Assembly (NCBI RefSeq): GCF_000003605.2
Contig: NW_003105111.1
Location: 311,661-331,879 of the forward strand
Reading direction: 5' to 3'
DNA: 20,219 nt
DNA from: Saccoglossus kowalevskii
Taxonomy: Eukaryota; Hemichordata; Enteropneusta; Harrimaniidae
Under the pieces are notes generated by a model, which saw only the letters and a list, made by a program, of their open reading frames with translations, was not told the DNA's origin and did not search any database. A program made the position numbers and the translations under genes. Each line of letters starts with the position of its first letter. The stretch's first letter is position 1. Shown piece after piece: positions 1 through 9,431 of this stretch.

Positions 1-1361
1 CAATAGTCCGGGAAATTTTGTTTTAACAAAATAAAAAGGTGTTTAGAGCGACTACCGTTGTCTTTAATCAGCTTCGAAAATTTTCCATATTCTATATGCT
101 CTGCCATTGAGGAAATTACACTAGCTGACACTAGATCATTCTTCAGTGCAACGGGATATCTGTTCGTTTAGCTCAGAAACTGTACAAAACTGCCCTTTTT
201 AGGGCCACCACGTTCTCCAGAAAGAGATATACCGTGTTTTAACGAGGGTAACAGTTTGATTTAGCTATTGTTGCTCTTTTTGTGTGTCGGCGTTTAGTCT
301 TTGTGATGTTTTTTTAGTTGATGTCATCAAATTTGTTGTTTTCAGACATTAGGATTTATATCGACACAGAAGAGCTAGCCTAACACAAATGTGCGTCGCC
401 AATACAACATTTACGAGCCGTCACCGATTTATATTACGTGCAGTGGACGGTTGGGTGTTATGTTTGCTACAATGTATTTGTTTATCATAATTGTCTACTC
501 AACTAACCAAAACATAACCGTTTACAAATCCTGTCGCGGACACTGGGACACGTTTCGATCTGACTAATTTCACGCAATTGTGATGTTTGTTGTATATCAA
601 TGAAACTTGATATGTTAATGAATAATCCACAAAAGTGATTACACGGTAGTTTAAGATTGAAAACAATGCTAATTGGTTAACTAATTTTCATATCTCAAAA
701 AATCATATTATTATATATTTTTGTTATATATACAAGTTAGCAATGCGATAATATCACATTGTAGGTGTTTTTTGTTGTTGCTCTGCTACCATGCGGGAGG
801 TAACGAACAAGTTCATTTGGCGTGGGCAGCTAAAAGAGACATGTCTGGGATGAAAAAGGGAAAGATGACATTTTGAGATGGGAGAACATTCATAATAACT
901 TATTAGGCAAAAAATGTGTAAAATATTTCCATATAAAAAAATATCCTCCAACCCTTTGATTGTCAACGGGTACCCCCTTATATAAACAAACCCCTGCCAT
1001 ATTTCCAGAATTGTAAATAATGCCCTTCTGGCGTTTTAAAACTTGACTTTCAAAAAGATCAAACACACGTGGTTCAAAAATGGTAAAGTTTAATGTTTAA
1101 TCATTTTGAACTTTCTACATTTTTGAAACGCACATTTGACTTTTAAAATCCGACTTTATTTTCAGTTTAAAACAGTTTCAAATTATATTGCATTTGCAGC
1201 TATATTTGATATGTCAGGTTTTTGGTTCATGGCTCAACCATGCACCGATAATGGACGGCACAATCGTTTTGTTTACGTTATTTATAAACACGCCCGACAT
1301 TTCTTTGAGGGCGTCCTTTATTTGATCCAGTGACCTTTAACCCGAAGGGTGTTTTCTACGA
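1..1361. other. Intergenic / upstream region, no gene recognised
   Basis: AT-rich DNA with short open frames on both strands that show no domain-like pattern or convincing splice sites. It presumably includes upstream regulatory sequence for the KCTD10-like gene. An E-box-like CACGTG lies near 1067 and a TATAAA at 1283-1288, but I could not fix a transcription start. Confidence 0.5.
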
Positions 1362-1369
1362 TGACGTCA
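1362..1369. promoter_or_regulatory. Perfect CRE palindrome (TGACGTCA) upstream of the KCTD10-like gene
   Basis: The eight-base palindrome TGACGTCA is the full consensus for CREB/ATF dimers. It sits 219 bp before the start codon, a usual distance for a promoter-proximal site. That it acts on this gene is inference; a chance occurrence in 20 kb is not negligible. Confidence 0.4.
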
Positions 1370-1587
1370 TAGGGTGTGATATGTGTCTGTTCGGCTCGTA
1401 ATCCTGAAACCACAAGTACTGAGACAAGCGGTAAAACATCTGCGTTGCCAAACGTCACTCGTCCCAAAATAGACTTTACACATCGGATAATAGCTTATTA
1501 ACTGCTACGAGTGTTAGTCGAGACATCAAATCCGTGTACGCCACAATAATACGAGTTTTCCCTCTTGTCAACCAAGGTTCGTCCAAA

Positions 1588-1804
1588 ATGTCTGGCGAAC
1601 CGCACAGCCGCCCGCAGCCAAGGTTGTCTTCGTCGTCGTCCACTATGGAAGCGGCCGCCACTGCCACGGTCAGTCCTAGCAAATATGTTAAACTTAACGT
1701 CGGTGGAGCTCTTTATTACACGACGCTAGACACTTTAACGAAACAAGATAACATGCTTAGGGCGATGTTCAGCGGTAGGATGGAGGTGTTGACAGATTCA
1801 GAAG
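1588..1804 (+). CDS. KCTD10: KCTD10-like coding exon 1
   Basis: It encodes residues 1-72 plus one base of codon 73. It holds a serine- and alanine-rich leader (about residues 1-30) and the first half of the BTB domain. The donor reads GAAG|GTAGGT, so the following intron is phase 1. The start context is AAAATGT. A second in-frame Met at residue 20 is a possible alternative start, but MSGE at residue 1 matches human KCTD10. Confidence 0.95.
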
Positions 1805-2357
1805 GTAGGTTGTCCATGTTGTCGTCACGTACACGTACAATCACAAAACGTTAATATTTAAAAATAATCGTTGATCTTTTGCCAGAGCCACTGCATATTG
1901 TTCATTACTACATATAATTACCTATAACACGAATAATAACTTAATACAATAATATTGTGATTTTATTGACTGGCAATTCGTTCTTGTATTCAGAACGTTT
2001 TAAAACAACGTCACCTGTCATATACCTTGCCAACACGTAACATACTCTTAACTTCGATTATATAGAATATCCAACAATATTTTACATCGTATACACGTTG
2101 TATTATAGTATTTTACCCGAAAATGCGTTTACATGGTCAGATAAGAGGAATGTAGGGTTAGGGAATTCCAGTAGATGCGTATACTAATCTATTTTTAGAC
2201 ACCATTGTTATGATGGGTGGGGTGTGACACCCTGACTCACTCCGGCCAATGTGATATCATTTTACACTGGTCAGCAAATTCTTAAGATATATAACTGCAT
2301 TTCTTGAGTCATAATTAGGAATTACTGACACACAAAAAATTCATTCAAGGAAGTGTT

Positions 2358-2401
<44 letters not shown>

Positions 2402-5400
2402 CAGTTAGTTTAGTCAATAAGAGTTTGTTGTCTGTGTTGATTTCTTAGTTACGCAAGTGCTGAAGGGTTTCTGGTTTCTGTTTCATGGTCATGCTTGGAT
2501 TGATTTTGCTCAAAATTGATGCAAAGACAAGTCATAATGAAGACATATGCATGTTGATTTGTTTTGATTTTGTTGACTGGTGGCCACCCAAACCCTCCCC
2601 CACCCAAAAGACCCACCAAGAAACTACATTTGAACGTGTCATCAACCATTTCTCAGACATCTCGTGACCGATTTCATTCAAAGTTGACATTGACATCACT
2701 CATTGACATCCCCGATGCACAAAATTTTATTTCACGAGATATTTTTACAAATTTGGTTTAAAGGGTATTGGTCATCACGCTACATGCATGCGAGACATTT
2801 GTGTTGGTAAACATTGATTTTCCCACAATCCAATTTCCACTCATCTAATAGAAATCACAAGTATGAGGTTTGATCTGGGCGCAACTTGTACTAATTACTG
2901 CTGGTGACTCCTTCGATACCTTCCAATCACCGAAAAAAATACCTAATTAAAGCTTGGTAATGTCTCAGCACAGAACTATAAACCATGGTCTCAGTTTGTA
3001 CTCGTTGATCTGCGCAACAGCCAAAGTCAGCATCTTTGTTTATATGAGACCCTTAATCTTGCGCATGTGTGGCGCCACGACTACGACCCTTTAAATTTGT
3101 ATACCAAGGTGAGACATAATGGTTAATTTTAGATTTGGCAGGAAATTTAGAGAAAAGACAGGTGACGGGCAGCCTTCTTTGTTTGTTAAAAATATCTTTG
3201 ACATGCTTTGGCATTTTTCATTGAAATCATGCATGTGCAGTTAGTGACCATTAGCATTTCGTCATTAGTATTTCATTTATATACAAATACAAATTTTTAA
3301 CTTTCTGTAACTTAAACTGTATTTGATTTTTATTAACTCAAATCAATTTGTTTTTGTTGCCACAGTACCATCTGACTATTTTCTGGACAAACATATTAAG
3401 TCAAATTTACAATTTGGCTATCTGTAAAAAAAATAATCAAACATCTATATAGAGATGACCTGTCTATAAAGATCATTTTAATTAAGTCGCTTGGGTGGTT
3501 GCTATACACAGTATATATATATGGTAGTCTACTGGTACAAGTTCCTGTTTGACCTAAATTTTTATATGCTTCTTTCTCATGAGTGTCCTAATTTCCAGGC
3601 ATGGATGCTTTGTCAGTAGTGTCATTGGGTCACTGCATAACAAAGAAGCTGATACACACCTAAGATACTGGAGACATACACTTTAATAGTTTAGATACAA
3701 AAATTGCAAATAGCATATCCTATAAAAAAATTGGGACCATGTGATATTAGATTTCAAAATGTCTATTCAGCGAAAAAAATTCCAGCTAAAATAAAGCATT
3801 TCACAGTACTGATTGTTCGCCATGGTCTCCATGTCAACTATTTGTATTTGACTTCTTCTTGAAAAGTGCGAGTCTGATTGGTTTGATACTTAGTATATAC
3901 CCTGATTGAATCTTTTCTCAGATTTGTCCATTTCATGACCACATCATCAAGTTTCTGATTTTGATGAATATTCAAGTTCCTCATCTGGTCAGTATTTCCT
4001 AGGCCCTTGATGTTTGGTACAATTTTTGGTAAAAAATGACATTTTCAACCTAACGTGATGATGCTTTCATTTTGTGATAATACTTTCAATTCTCTAATTT
4101 AAGATAATAGTGTCATGGTAATTGGCAATATTCAGTGAAAGACTAATCTTCTTGCAATGTTTTCACCCAAGGTTGGATCCTGATAGACAGAGCTGGTAAG
4201 CATTTTGGATCCATTTTAAACTACCTCAGGGATGGATCAGTACCGCTGCCAGAATCAAAACGAGAGATTAGTGAACTATTACAGGAAGCTAAGTATTACC
4301 TTGCACAGGGTCTTGTTGAACAGTGTGAACTCAACCTTCTTAAGAAAAAACAAGAAGTAGATCCAATTTGTCGAGTTCCCGTCATTACGTCATTGCGAGA
4401 GGAAGATAATCTTATTACATCATCAAATAAGGTCAGTGTTAAGCAATGTTGAAAAGCCGCACTTGTAACATAACACTATACTGTATTTACTCTATTGGAG
4501 GCAAATCTCTGATTCCCAAAAACTGCATTTAATTATGTAGCTGGATTCTTAAAATATTACTTTTTTTTGACCATAGAGGCAACACTGTCCTTTTCTACAT
4601 GGGTGTATTCGCTATTGATAGAGCAAATACGGTATATGTTTTAAACACTACTCCTGGTGATCGATGCTGACAGGGCTTTGCTCAAATCTCTTATGCTGCT
4701 GCAGAGTTCCTGGTACTGCTACTGTTAATGTCACTACAATATTTACTCTATTAGAAGCACATCTCAAATAGAAGTGCACATAAACCCAAAATGCTATTTA
4801 ATGTATACTGCATCATTAAAATATGACTTTATTTGTCTTAGACACACCAGTAAATCACATGTGCTGCTAATATGAGGTTATTACGAGGATACCTCAAAGT
4901 ATGCACGAAGACAGTACAGCGACAGTATCGACTGACATGCAGCGGAGGTCGATGCAAAGGTGTACTGTTTGTTTAGAACAGAAACATCAAACTTCTTTGT
5001 GTGGAGTCTGATCAAACCCTAGTGGCAGCCATGTTTGTTTTTATCATTAGTGGACGCTTAGGTACACGCGTAATCATTCCATATTTGGAATTCGCATTTC
5101 TTTATATGGTAGGATGAAAATACTCTGTAAAATACTGCAAAATTACGGCAAGCTGTAATTTATGATGTTACGGTGACAGATGTATAATAATATACAATAT
5201 TCCTATTAGTGTCCTTGCATTTACTGTGAAGTATGGAAAGTATGGAAAGCTTGCCATTCTGATTTTTATTTTCAGGGACTTGGAGGAAAGAAGCCACAAA
5301 CAAGTCTACCCTGTCATTTTTTGTGTCTTTTAATGTAAACAGAAAATGCATTTATTGTAGGCAGGATCATTAAAATATGACATATTTTGACCTTTGACAC

Positions 5401-8061
5401 AACATCTCTGTTATTTATGTCAGCGCATGCACCACTACTAGAGCAAATACAGTATTGTGAAATGTTTATACTGTATATTGGTACTTGTGTGTAATATATT
5501 CGCAGACTGACCACATGGAACTACATACCGGTACAAGTCTTCTGCTCCTATGGTGATGTGACATCATATACATTTTCATTTCCTGCTTCCTGTTATCAAG
5601 TATCAACCATGTTCAAACCATCATACACAGTCTGCTCCCTATATTATCAGTGCCAAAATGCCAATAAAAACCAAAAAATTCAGAACAGAAAATGATCAAA
5701 AGAAAAAAAAATAGAATCAAAAATGTTAATGTTAAAAAAACCAAAATGTAATAAAAAAATGCCTAAAAACAATCATATTCTAAAATAATGAATATAACTT
5801 AATGCTAAATCTTTTTGCCACTTATCTCACCCTATACTATATCAATGTATGATTTTCAGTTGTCATTAATGTACCTAGCATACAAGTTTATTTTTTTCTA
5901 ACGAGTATGAGTATTACTGTCACAATAAGTATCACTGTTGTCTCTCCTGACTTTTTTTTCATGTGCAAATTGCAAGTGCCAGTGCTGACACATAGTGCAT
6001 TTTGCCAGAGAAGTCATATTCATGTTTAGGACTACATGACAGGGCCGTGTGGCCATCTCTCCATCAAATGGCAATTTTTAATGCGCTATTCTGGCGTCAA
6101 CCAGGCTCGGTCGAACACAAGCACCTGCGGGCCTTAACCAAGGTTCCCCCAAAGTCGCATTCGTTAGTGAATGAATCTCGGCCAGTGGAATTGGCCTTTC
6201 TATCGAGTCTGTGGCATACTCACCCAGGGTAGGGGTCGACCCTAGGATTTGAACTTGGGTCTACCGATCATAAGTCTGATGCGACAACCACTATGCTACC
6301 AGTGACCGGTATTAGCATACAAGTTACATGACAGCAAATCCCTGCTTGTCAAATCAACCAGGCATTTCATTTGCAATCTTTAATTAATTTTTTTCATTTT
6401 AATTGCAGCCAATAGTCAAATTATTATACAACAGACAAAACAACAAATATTCCTACACAAGGTAAGTTAGTATTTATTATTAAACATAAAAAGAATACTA
6501 TTAAAGCAGGGGGGAGTCGTCACCTGCGCATGCGTCAGATGGCCATAGCGTGTCATTGTTTACAAACAAGCATCTGCCCATGAGCCTTTATGTTTTTAGC
6601 ATGTGTTGATATCATCGCTTGGGACTCAATTCCCGCGAATGTGCAGGTGATGACCCTCTCGCTTTAAGTCTTCTGTCGTCGTCACTATTCCTAATAGTTC
6701 ACACATTGTATAAGAGACTTCTGTTTTTAGCTCCGCTGTTGACTTTGTGAAGTGGAGCTTATCATCAGGGATTTCCCGTTGATGTTTGTTCTCCGTCATC
6801 ATTTGCGTCAACTTTTTTCTTTTTCGACTTCTTCTTGAAAACTACAAGCCTGACTGCTCTGATACTTGGTACATACTAGTATGCACCTTGGATAGATCTT
6901 ACTTAGATTTGTTCATTTCATGAGGATATTTTTAATTCTCTAATTTAAAAAAATATTTTTGTAATTTTTAGTAAAAAAATTATATTTTCGACTTCTTGTT
7001 GCTATACATAGAGGTACTACAGGTGAATTGCTCTCAGATTTGTTTATTTTGTGATGATATTTTCAATTCTTTAATTATAATGTGCATTGCTAACAGCGAA
7101 GCTATCTCAGCTGAGCGGCATACATATCGAATTAATCCCTTAACTTGACAAGAGTAGGGGTAACTAATTTATAAATTTATCCATATTTCAGCAACTCCGA
7201 TGACAATTTACTGAAAAATATAGAACTATTCGACAAGTTGTCGCTGAGGTTTAACGGGAGAGTTCTATTTATCAAAGACATCATCGGTCGTAACGAAGAG
7301 ATCTGTTGCTGGACGTTTTATGGTCATGGACGTAAAGTTGGCGAAATTAGTTGTACTTCGATAGTTTATGCCACAGAGAAGAAACAAACAAAGGTTAGTA
7401 ACATACTTCTGTCTATATCCAAAGTTCATGGTAAACCAAACGCCAAAATAATTGTTTTCATCTTTGTTCTAAACATATCATCTGCTGCTGCCATTTTTTT
7501 TTCTGTTCATTTCGGCTATCTATGGAGGCTTCCAGCAGGCAATGTGGTTATAGGGATGGAAAGTAATGGCAAAACTATGTGTGTTAGATAGGGATGTTAT
7601 ACAACCCATAGCAACATACACACGTGGCTCAAATGTTTTATTTAGTGACACAAACTTTGACTTCATTCAAACCCATGTATAGAAAGCTCTCATACAGCCC
7701 CCCCCCCCAAAAAAAAAACAACAACAACACAACAACAACAAAACAATGTCACTGGCCCACCCACGGCGGGGTTGCACTGGAGTACGGAATTTGAGATAGA
7801 CTTAATCTGACCTGTCAACAACCATTATTACAATTTAAGACATGAAGACATCTCTTTCTCTGTCAGGTTGAATTCCCGGAAGCCAGAATCTATGAGGAAA
7901 CGCTGAACATCCTACTGTACGAAAACCGAGGGGGACCTGACGCCGAGTTGATGCAGGCCACGTGCGGGTCACCAAGAAGAGTACACCACAGCAGTGATGA
8001 TGAGAGGGATGACCGAGAACAACAACAACAACAACAACATCGAGGGCCTCGGAAATACTGA
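1588..8061 (+). CDS. KCTD10: BACURD-type BTB/POZ adaptor for CUL3 (KCTD10/KCTD13/TNFAIP1 family), complete, five coding exons
   Basis: Coding exons 1588-1804, 4172-4431, 6409-6461, 7192-7393 and 7867-8061 join into 927 nt, giving 308 residues; human members have roughly 310-330. Seen: a low-complexity N-terminus, then a T1-type BTB domain from about residue 32 ([16 protein letters not shown]), running through [10 protein letters not shown] and [13 protein letters not shown]. Next come the family's central block ([35 protein letters not shown]) and the near-invariant [20 protein letters not shown]. Family knowledge: BACURD proteins bind CUL3 through the BTB domain, recruit substrates such as RhoA for ubiquitination, and bind PCNA and a polymerase-delta subunit. 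The start chosen is the first in-frame ATG, followed by SGE as in human KCTD10; the reading frame stays open upstream but has no ATG near. Odd points: a two-residue insertion in IIGRNEE, and a C-terminus ending in six glutamines in place of the usual basic tail. A single ancestral copy of the vertebrate trio is the simplest reading, so the symbol means nearest relative. Confidence 0.96.
2358..2401. repeat. (GTT)n microsatellite, about 15 units
   Basis: Uninterrupted TTG/GTT trinucleotide run in intron 1, the same motif (complement of CAA) as the runs in intron 4 and coding exon 5. Likely length-polymorphic. Confidence 0.97.
3755..3808 (-). mobile_element. Truncated end of MITE family A (copy A4)
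   Basis: This 54-bp stretch matches the reverse complement of the outer 54 bp of copy A1. Shared blocks include AATTCCAGCTAAAATAAAG and the terminus ACAGTA. Only one terminus remains; sequence to the left is unrelated. Confidence 0.8.
3845..4110 (+). repeat. Dispersed repeat C, copy 1
   Basis: Resembles 6820-7080 along its length: GACTTCTTCTTGAAAA near the left, then a TGATACTT block, CATTTCATGA and a final TTTCAATTCTCTAATTT. The two copies are clearly diverged. The type is common in marine invertebrate genomes; its transposon class is not evident. Confidence 0.65.
4172..4431 (+). CDS. KCTD10: KCTD10-like coding exon 2
   Basis: The acceptor is TTTTCACCCAAG|GTTGG and the donor is AATAAG|GTCAGT; the exon is 260 nt, phase 1 in and phase 0 out. 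It completes the BTB domain ([20 protein letters not shown]) and the helical segment [14 protein letters not shown]. It ends in the linker [19 protein letters not shown], close to vertebrate family members. Confidence 0.96.
4479..4634. mobile_element. MITE family B, full-length copy B1 (156 bp)
   Basis: The terminal inverted repeats TACTGTATTTACTCTATTGG and, at the other end read in reverse, TACCGTATTTGCTCTATCAA share about 15 of 20 bases. The outermost TA on each side fits a TA target duplication as in Tc1/mariner-type elements. It has no coding capacity. Copies B2-B4 share its interior. Confidence 0.75.
4735..4840. mobile_element. MITE family B, copy B2, truncated on the right
   Basis: Starts TACAATATTTACTCTATTAG and follows B1 through a TTTAATGTA-like block and ATTAAAATATGAC, then loses similarity. 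The right terminus is not present. Confidence 0.65.
5342..5454. mobile_element. MITE family B, copy B3, truncated on the left
   Basis: Begins inside the element (AAAATGCATTTATTGTAGGC), shares ATCATTAAAATATGAC with B2, and keeps the right terminus CTAGAGCAAATACAGTA. Because its interior overlaps that of B2, the two are separate insertions rather than halves of one. Confidence 0.65.
5876..5888. repeat. SINE target-site duplication, 13 bp, paired with 6313-6325
   Basis: TAGCATACAAGTT occurs identically at both ends of the SINE, the signature of target-primed LINE-mediated insertion. Perfect identity suggests a fairly recent insertion. Confidence 0.93.
5889..6312 (-). mobile_element. tRNA-derived SINE, about 424 bp, full length with target-site duplication
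   Basis: Read on the minus strand, the head carries an RNA polymerase III A box (TAGCATAGTGG, 6298-6288) and B box (GTTCAAATCC, 6254-6245) at tRNA-like spacing. A roughly 300-bp non-tRNA body and a short A-rich tail (GTTAGAAAAAAATA) follow, ending at 5889. Perfect 13-bp direct repeats (TAGCATACAAGTT) at 5876-5888 and 6313-6325 are the target-site duplication and fix both ends. The body contains a well-kept middle (CTTTGGGGGAACCTTGG) that may be a shared SINE core; I cannot assign the family. It lies antisense in intron 2. Confidence 0.9.
6409..6461 (+). CDS. KCTD10: KCTD10-like coding exon 3 (53-nt small exon)
   Basis: The acceptor is TTTTAATTGCAG|CCAATA and the donor is ACAAG|GTAAGT, a near-consensus site. 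The 17 codons plus two bases encode [17 protein letters not shown], almost identical to the corresponding vertebrate block. It is too short to show up as an ORF and was identified only by homology and splice phase. Confidence 0.95.
6501..6667. mobile_element. TTAA-flanked MITE E, 159 bp plus target duplications
   Basis: TTAA at 6501-6504 and 6664-6667 flank inverted termini AGCAGGGGGGAGTCGTCACC and, reversed, AGCGAGAGGGTCATCACC. Alignment needs one 2-nt gap and continues through CTGCRCATKCG. TTAA duplication is typical of piggyBac and Kolobok-type elements. It is GC-richer than its surroundings and lacks coding capacity, so it is a non-autonomous copy. It starts 40 bp after exon 3. Confidence 0.82.
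6820..7080 (+). repeat. Dispersed repeat C, copy 2
   Basis: Diverged second copy of the repeat at 3845-4110, sharing TTGAAAA, GATACTTGGTA, CATTTCATGA and TTTTCAATTCT blocks. A TTTTCGACTTCTT segment occurs twice inside it, suggesting an internal duplication. Confidence 0.65.
7192..7393 (+). CDS. KCTD10: KCTD10-like coding exon 4
   Basis: The acceptor is CCATATTTCAG|C and the donor is ACAAAG|GTTAGT; phase 2 in, phase 0 out. It encodes the strongly conserved core from [15 protein letters not shown] to [10 protein letters not shown]. The open frame continues past the donor for about 200 nt, but that extension is intronic: the protein homology stops exactly at QTK and resumes at VEFPE in exon 5. 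Relative to human KCTD10, two residues are added near [11 protein letters not shown]. Confidence 0.96.
7394..7866 (+). other. Intron 4 of the KCTD10-like gene
   Basis: A 473-nt intron between GTTAGT and CTCTGTCAG. It contains the C/A homopolymer and CAA run at about 7698-7743 and nothing else recognised. Confidence 0.88.
7698..7743. repeat. Poly-C, poly-A and CAA microsatellite cluster
   Basis: About ten C, then about ten A, then interrupted CAA units, about 125 bp before exon 5. Simple-sequence DNA likely to vary in length. Confidence 0.93.
7867..8061 (+). CDS. KCTD10: KCTD10-like coding exon 5 with C-terminal polyglutamine and stop
   Basis: The acceptor is CTCTGTCAG|GTTGAA. It starts with [19 protein letters not shown], which with the QTK ending exon 4 forms the family's reported PCNA-binding region. 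It then diverges into an acidic stretch ([10 protein letters not shown]), six consecutive CAA glutamine codons (8020-8037), HRGPRKY and TGA at 8059-8061. The arginine-rich tail ending vertebrate members (VRRIHIKR in KCTD10) is not present in this exon and was not seen downstream. Confidence 0.93.
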   Translation, partial: VEFPEARIYEETLNILLYENRGGPDAELMQATCGSPRRVHHSSDDERDDREQQQQQQHRGPRKY

Positions 8062-8990
8062 CCAGATGAGGAACATGAATAGTGCCATCTGTAGTTGAAC
8101 TAGGTTGAATTGGTATTGCCCTCTGGTGGCCAGTATATTATTAATTCTCACTCCCTGCCTGCCCTAAGAATCAAGATAATTTCCATATTTTAGTAAAATT
8201 GAGTCAGTTGTGAAGTTGGGTTATTAATGTTGAGACTAAATTTATGTCTTTACTCGCTTTTCAAAGCTCAAGCCTTCGATGTATAATTTTTATAATGACT
8301 CACATCTTAGTTACTTAAAAAACAAAGCAAGGTGGAAGTTAAATTACCATATTTTATATTTTAGTTTTATTTTCCTAATGTAAATTTAAAATCCTGTGTT
8401 TTTCCATGTTCAAGGAAGGAGATTATATATAATCTGCTTATAAATGTGGACTAGTATGTGACCAATTTTGTTGTATGAATGTATGCAACATTTTTTATGT
8501 CATTTTCTGAAATTTCTTTGTTAAATTTGGACCAACTAGACATAGAACTTGATCAAATTTGTTGAAAAAAATTGTCTGGTTTATTTTGACAAAAGTTAAC
8601 TGGCGATTAACAAGTAAAATTTGTATTATGTTGTTTCCACTAATTCTGCAAGGATATCATTAATCTACTTTTCGCCAGTCATCTGCATTTTGGTTTGTTT
8701 AATATTCTGAGCCGAATTACTACTCTGGTGGCTGGCCTATACCGGCATATTCGTATTATGATCGTATATTTACATTCGTGCTATCAAGTGTGTCACATAC
8801 TTTTCATAAAACATCTCCTGAATAGACTGTCTGATGCAGATTTGACGGGAAGAAAGAAACATGCTTGATTTTATTTTGTACGTGTACGTGTGCGTGCATA
8901 CAGATTCTCAATCAGAGCACCTTATTTGCCCAAAGGTCGTCCAGACCCAATCGAGCAAATAAAAGCATCCTATAGTGATCGGTAAATAAT
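8062..8990 (+). other. Probable 3'UTR of the KCTD10-like gene with AATAAA at 8958-8963
   Basis: No coding signal follows the stop codon. The first clear AATAAA hexamer in a suitable place is at 8958-8963, and G/T-rich sequence follows near 9085-9115. The cleavage site is inferred; an earlier variant signal could be used. Confidence 0.5.
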
Positions 8991-9054
8991 ATAATAGTTT
9001 TGGATTATTTTGAAGAGAAACTATTTTAAATTGTACATTCTTATTTATAATAAG

Positions 9055-9204
9055 GTATATACGCTATTTTCACTATTAATAGCGTTTGTTGGCCTGTGAG
9101 GTTGGCCTGTGGTCAAAATATTTTACTGGTCCTGAATGCAAGTGAGATTGTTGGTATACATGCTTGTCTATTACAGATTTGGTTCTAATAGCGCAAATAC
9201 TGTA
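9055..9204 (-). mobile_element. MITE family B, diverged reverse copy B4
   Basis: Read on the minus strand it begins TACAGTATTTGCGCTATTAG. It shares the interior order of B1: a TTGCATT-like block, AAAATATT, TTGACCA and AGG. The far end retains CTATTAATAGCG. It is more diverged than the intronic copies. Confidence 0.6.
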
Positions 9205-9408
9205 ATTTTGAAAATAACTACAGTGATTAATTAAGAAGAATCGTTTTTTTTTTTCGATACAGAATCTTCATAGGTGTGAAACAGCAGAAACGCCCCCACC
9301 CAATTTTATTATCTCAATAACTGCCATCTTGGCAAGAAAGCGATGTATATATTAATTTTGTCAATTTCAAGTATTTACCAATTACGTTGCTGTTGAAGAG
9401 TTTCTTGT

Positions 9409-9431
9409 AAAACTATTTTTTTTTTTTTTTT
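9409..9431. repeat. T-rich homopolymer tract
   Basis: A nearly pure T run at this position; a second T run lies near 9564-9574. Low-complexity sequence without other signal. Confidence 0.8.

Larger units (their letters stand above)
1805..4171 (+). other. Intron 1 of the KCTD10-like gene
   Basis: A 2367-nt intron between GTAGGT and the CCAAG acceptor. It holds the GTT microsatellite, a CpG-containing fragment at about 3052-3094, a truncated family A end and repeat C copy 1. No other exon was recognised. Confidence 0.85.
4432..6408 (+). other. Intron 2 of the KCTD10-like gene
   Basis: A 1977-nt intron between GTCAGT and the AATTGCAG acceptor. It contains three family B fragments and a reverse-oriented SINE. 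No additional exon was recognised. Confidence 0.85.
6462..7191 (+). other. Intron 3 of the KCTD10-like gene
   Basis: A 730-nt intron between GTAAGT and CCATATTTCAG. It is largely filled by the TTAA-flanked MITE E (6501-6667) and repeat C copy 2. Confidence 0.88.

Noticed and set aside
6002-6232. 76-codon plus-strand frame
   Set aside because: It lies inside the SINE body in antisense and has no protein-like features.
8059-8085. Possible stop-codon readthrough (TGA followed by C, then PDEEHE and a second stop)
   Set aside because: The extension is only six residues and has no resemblance to the family tail.
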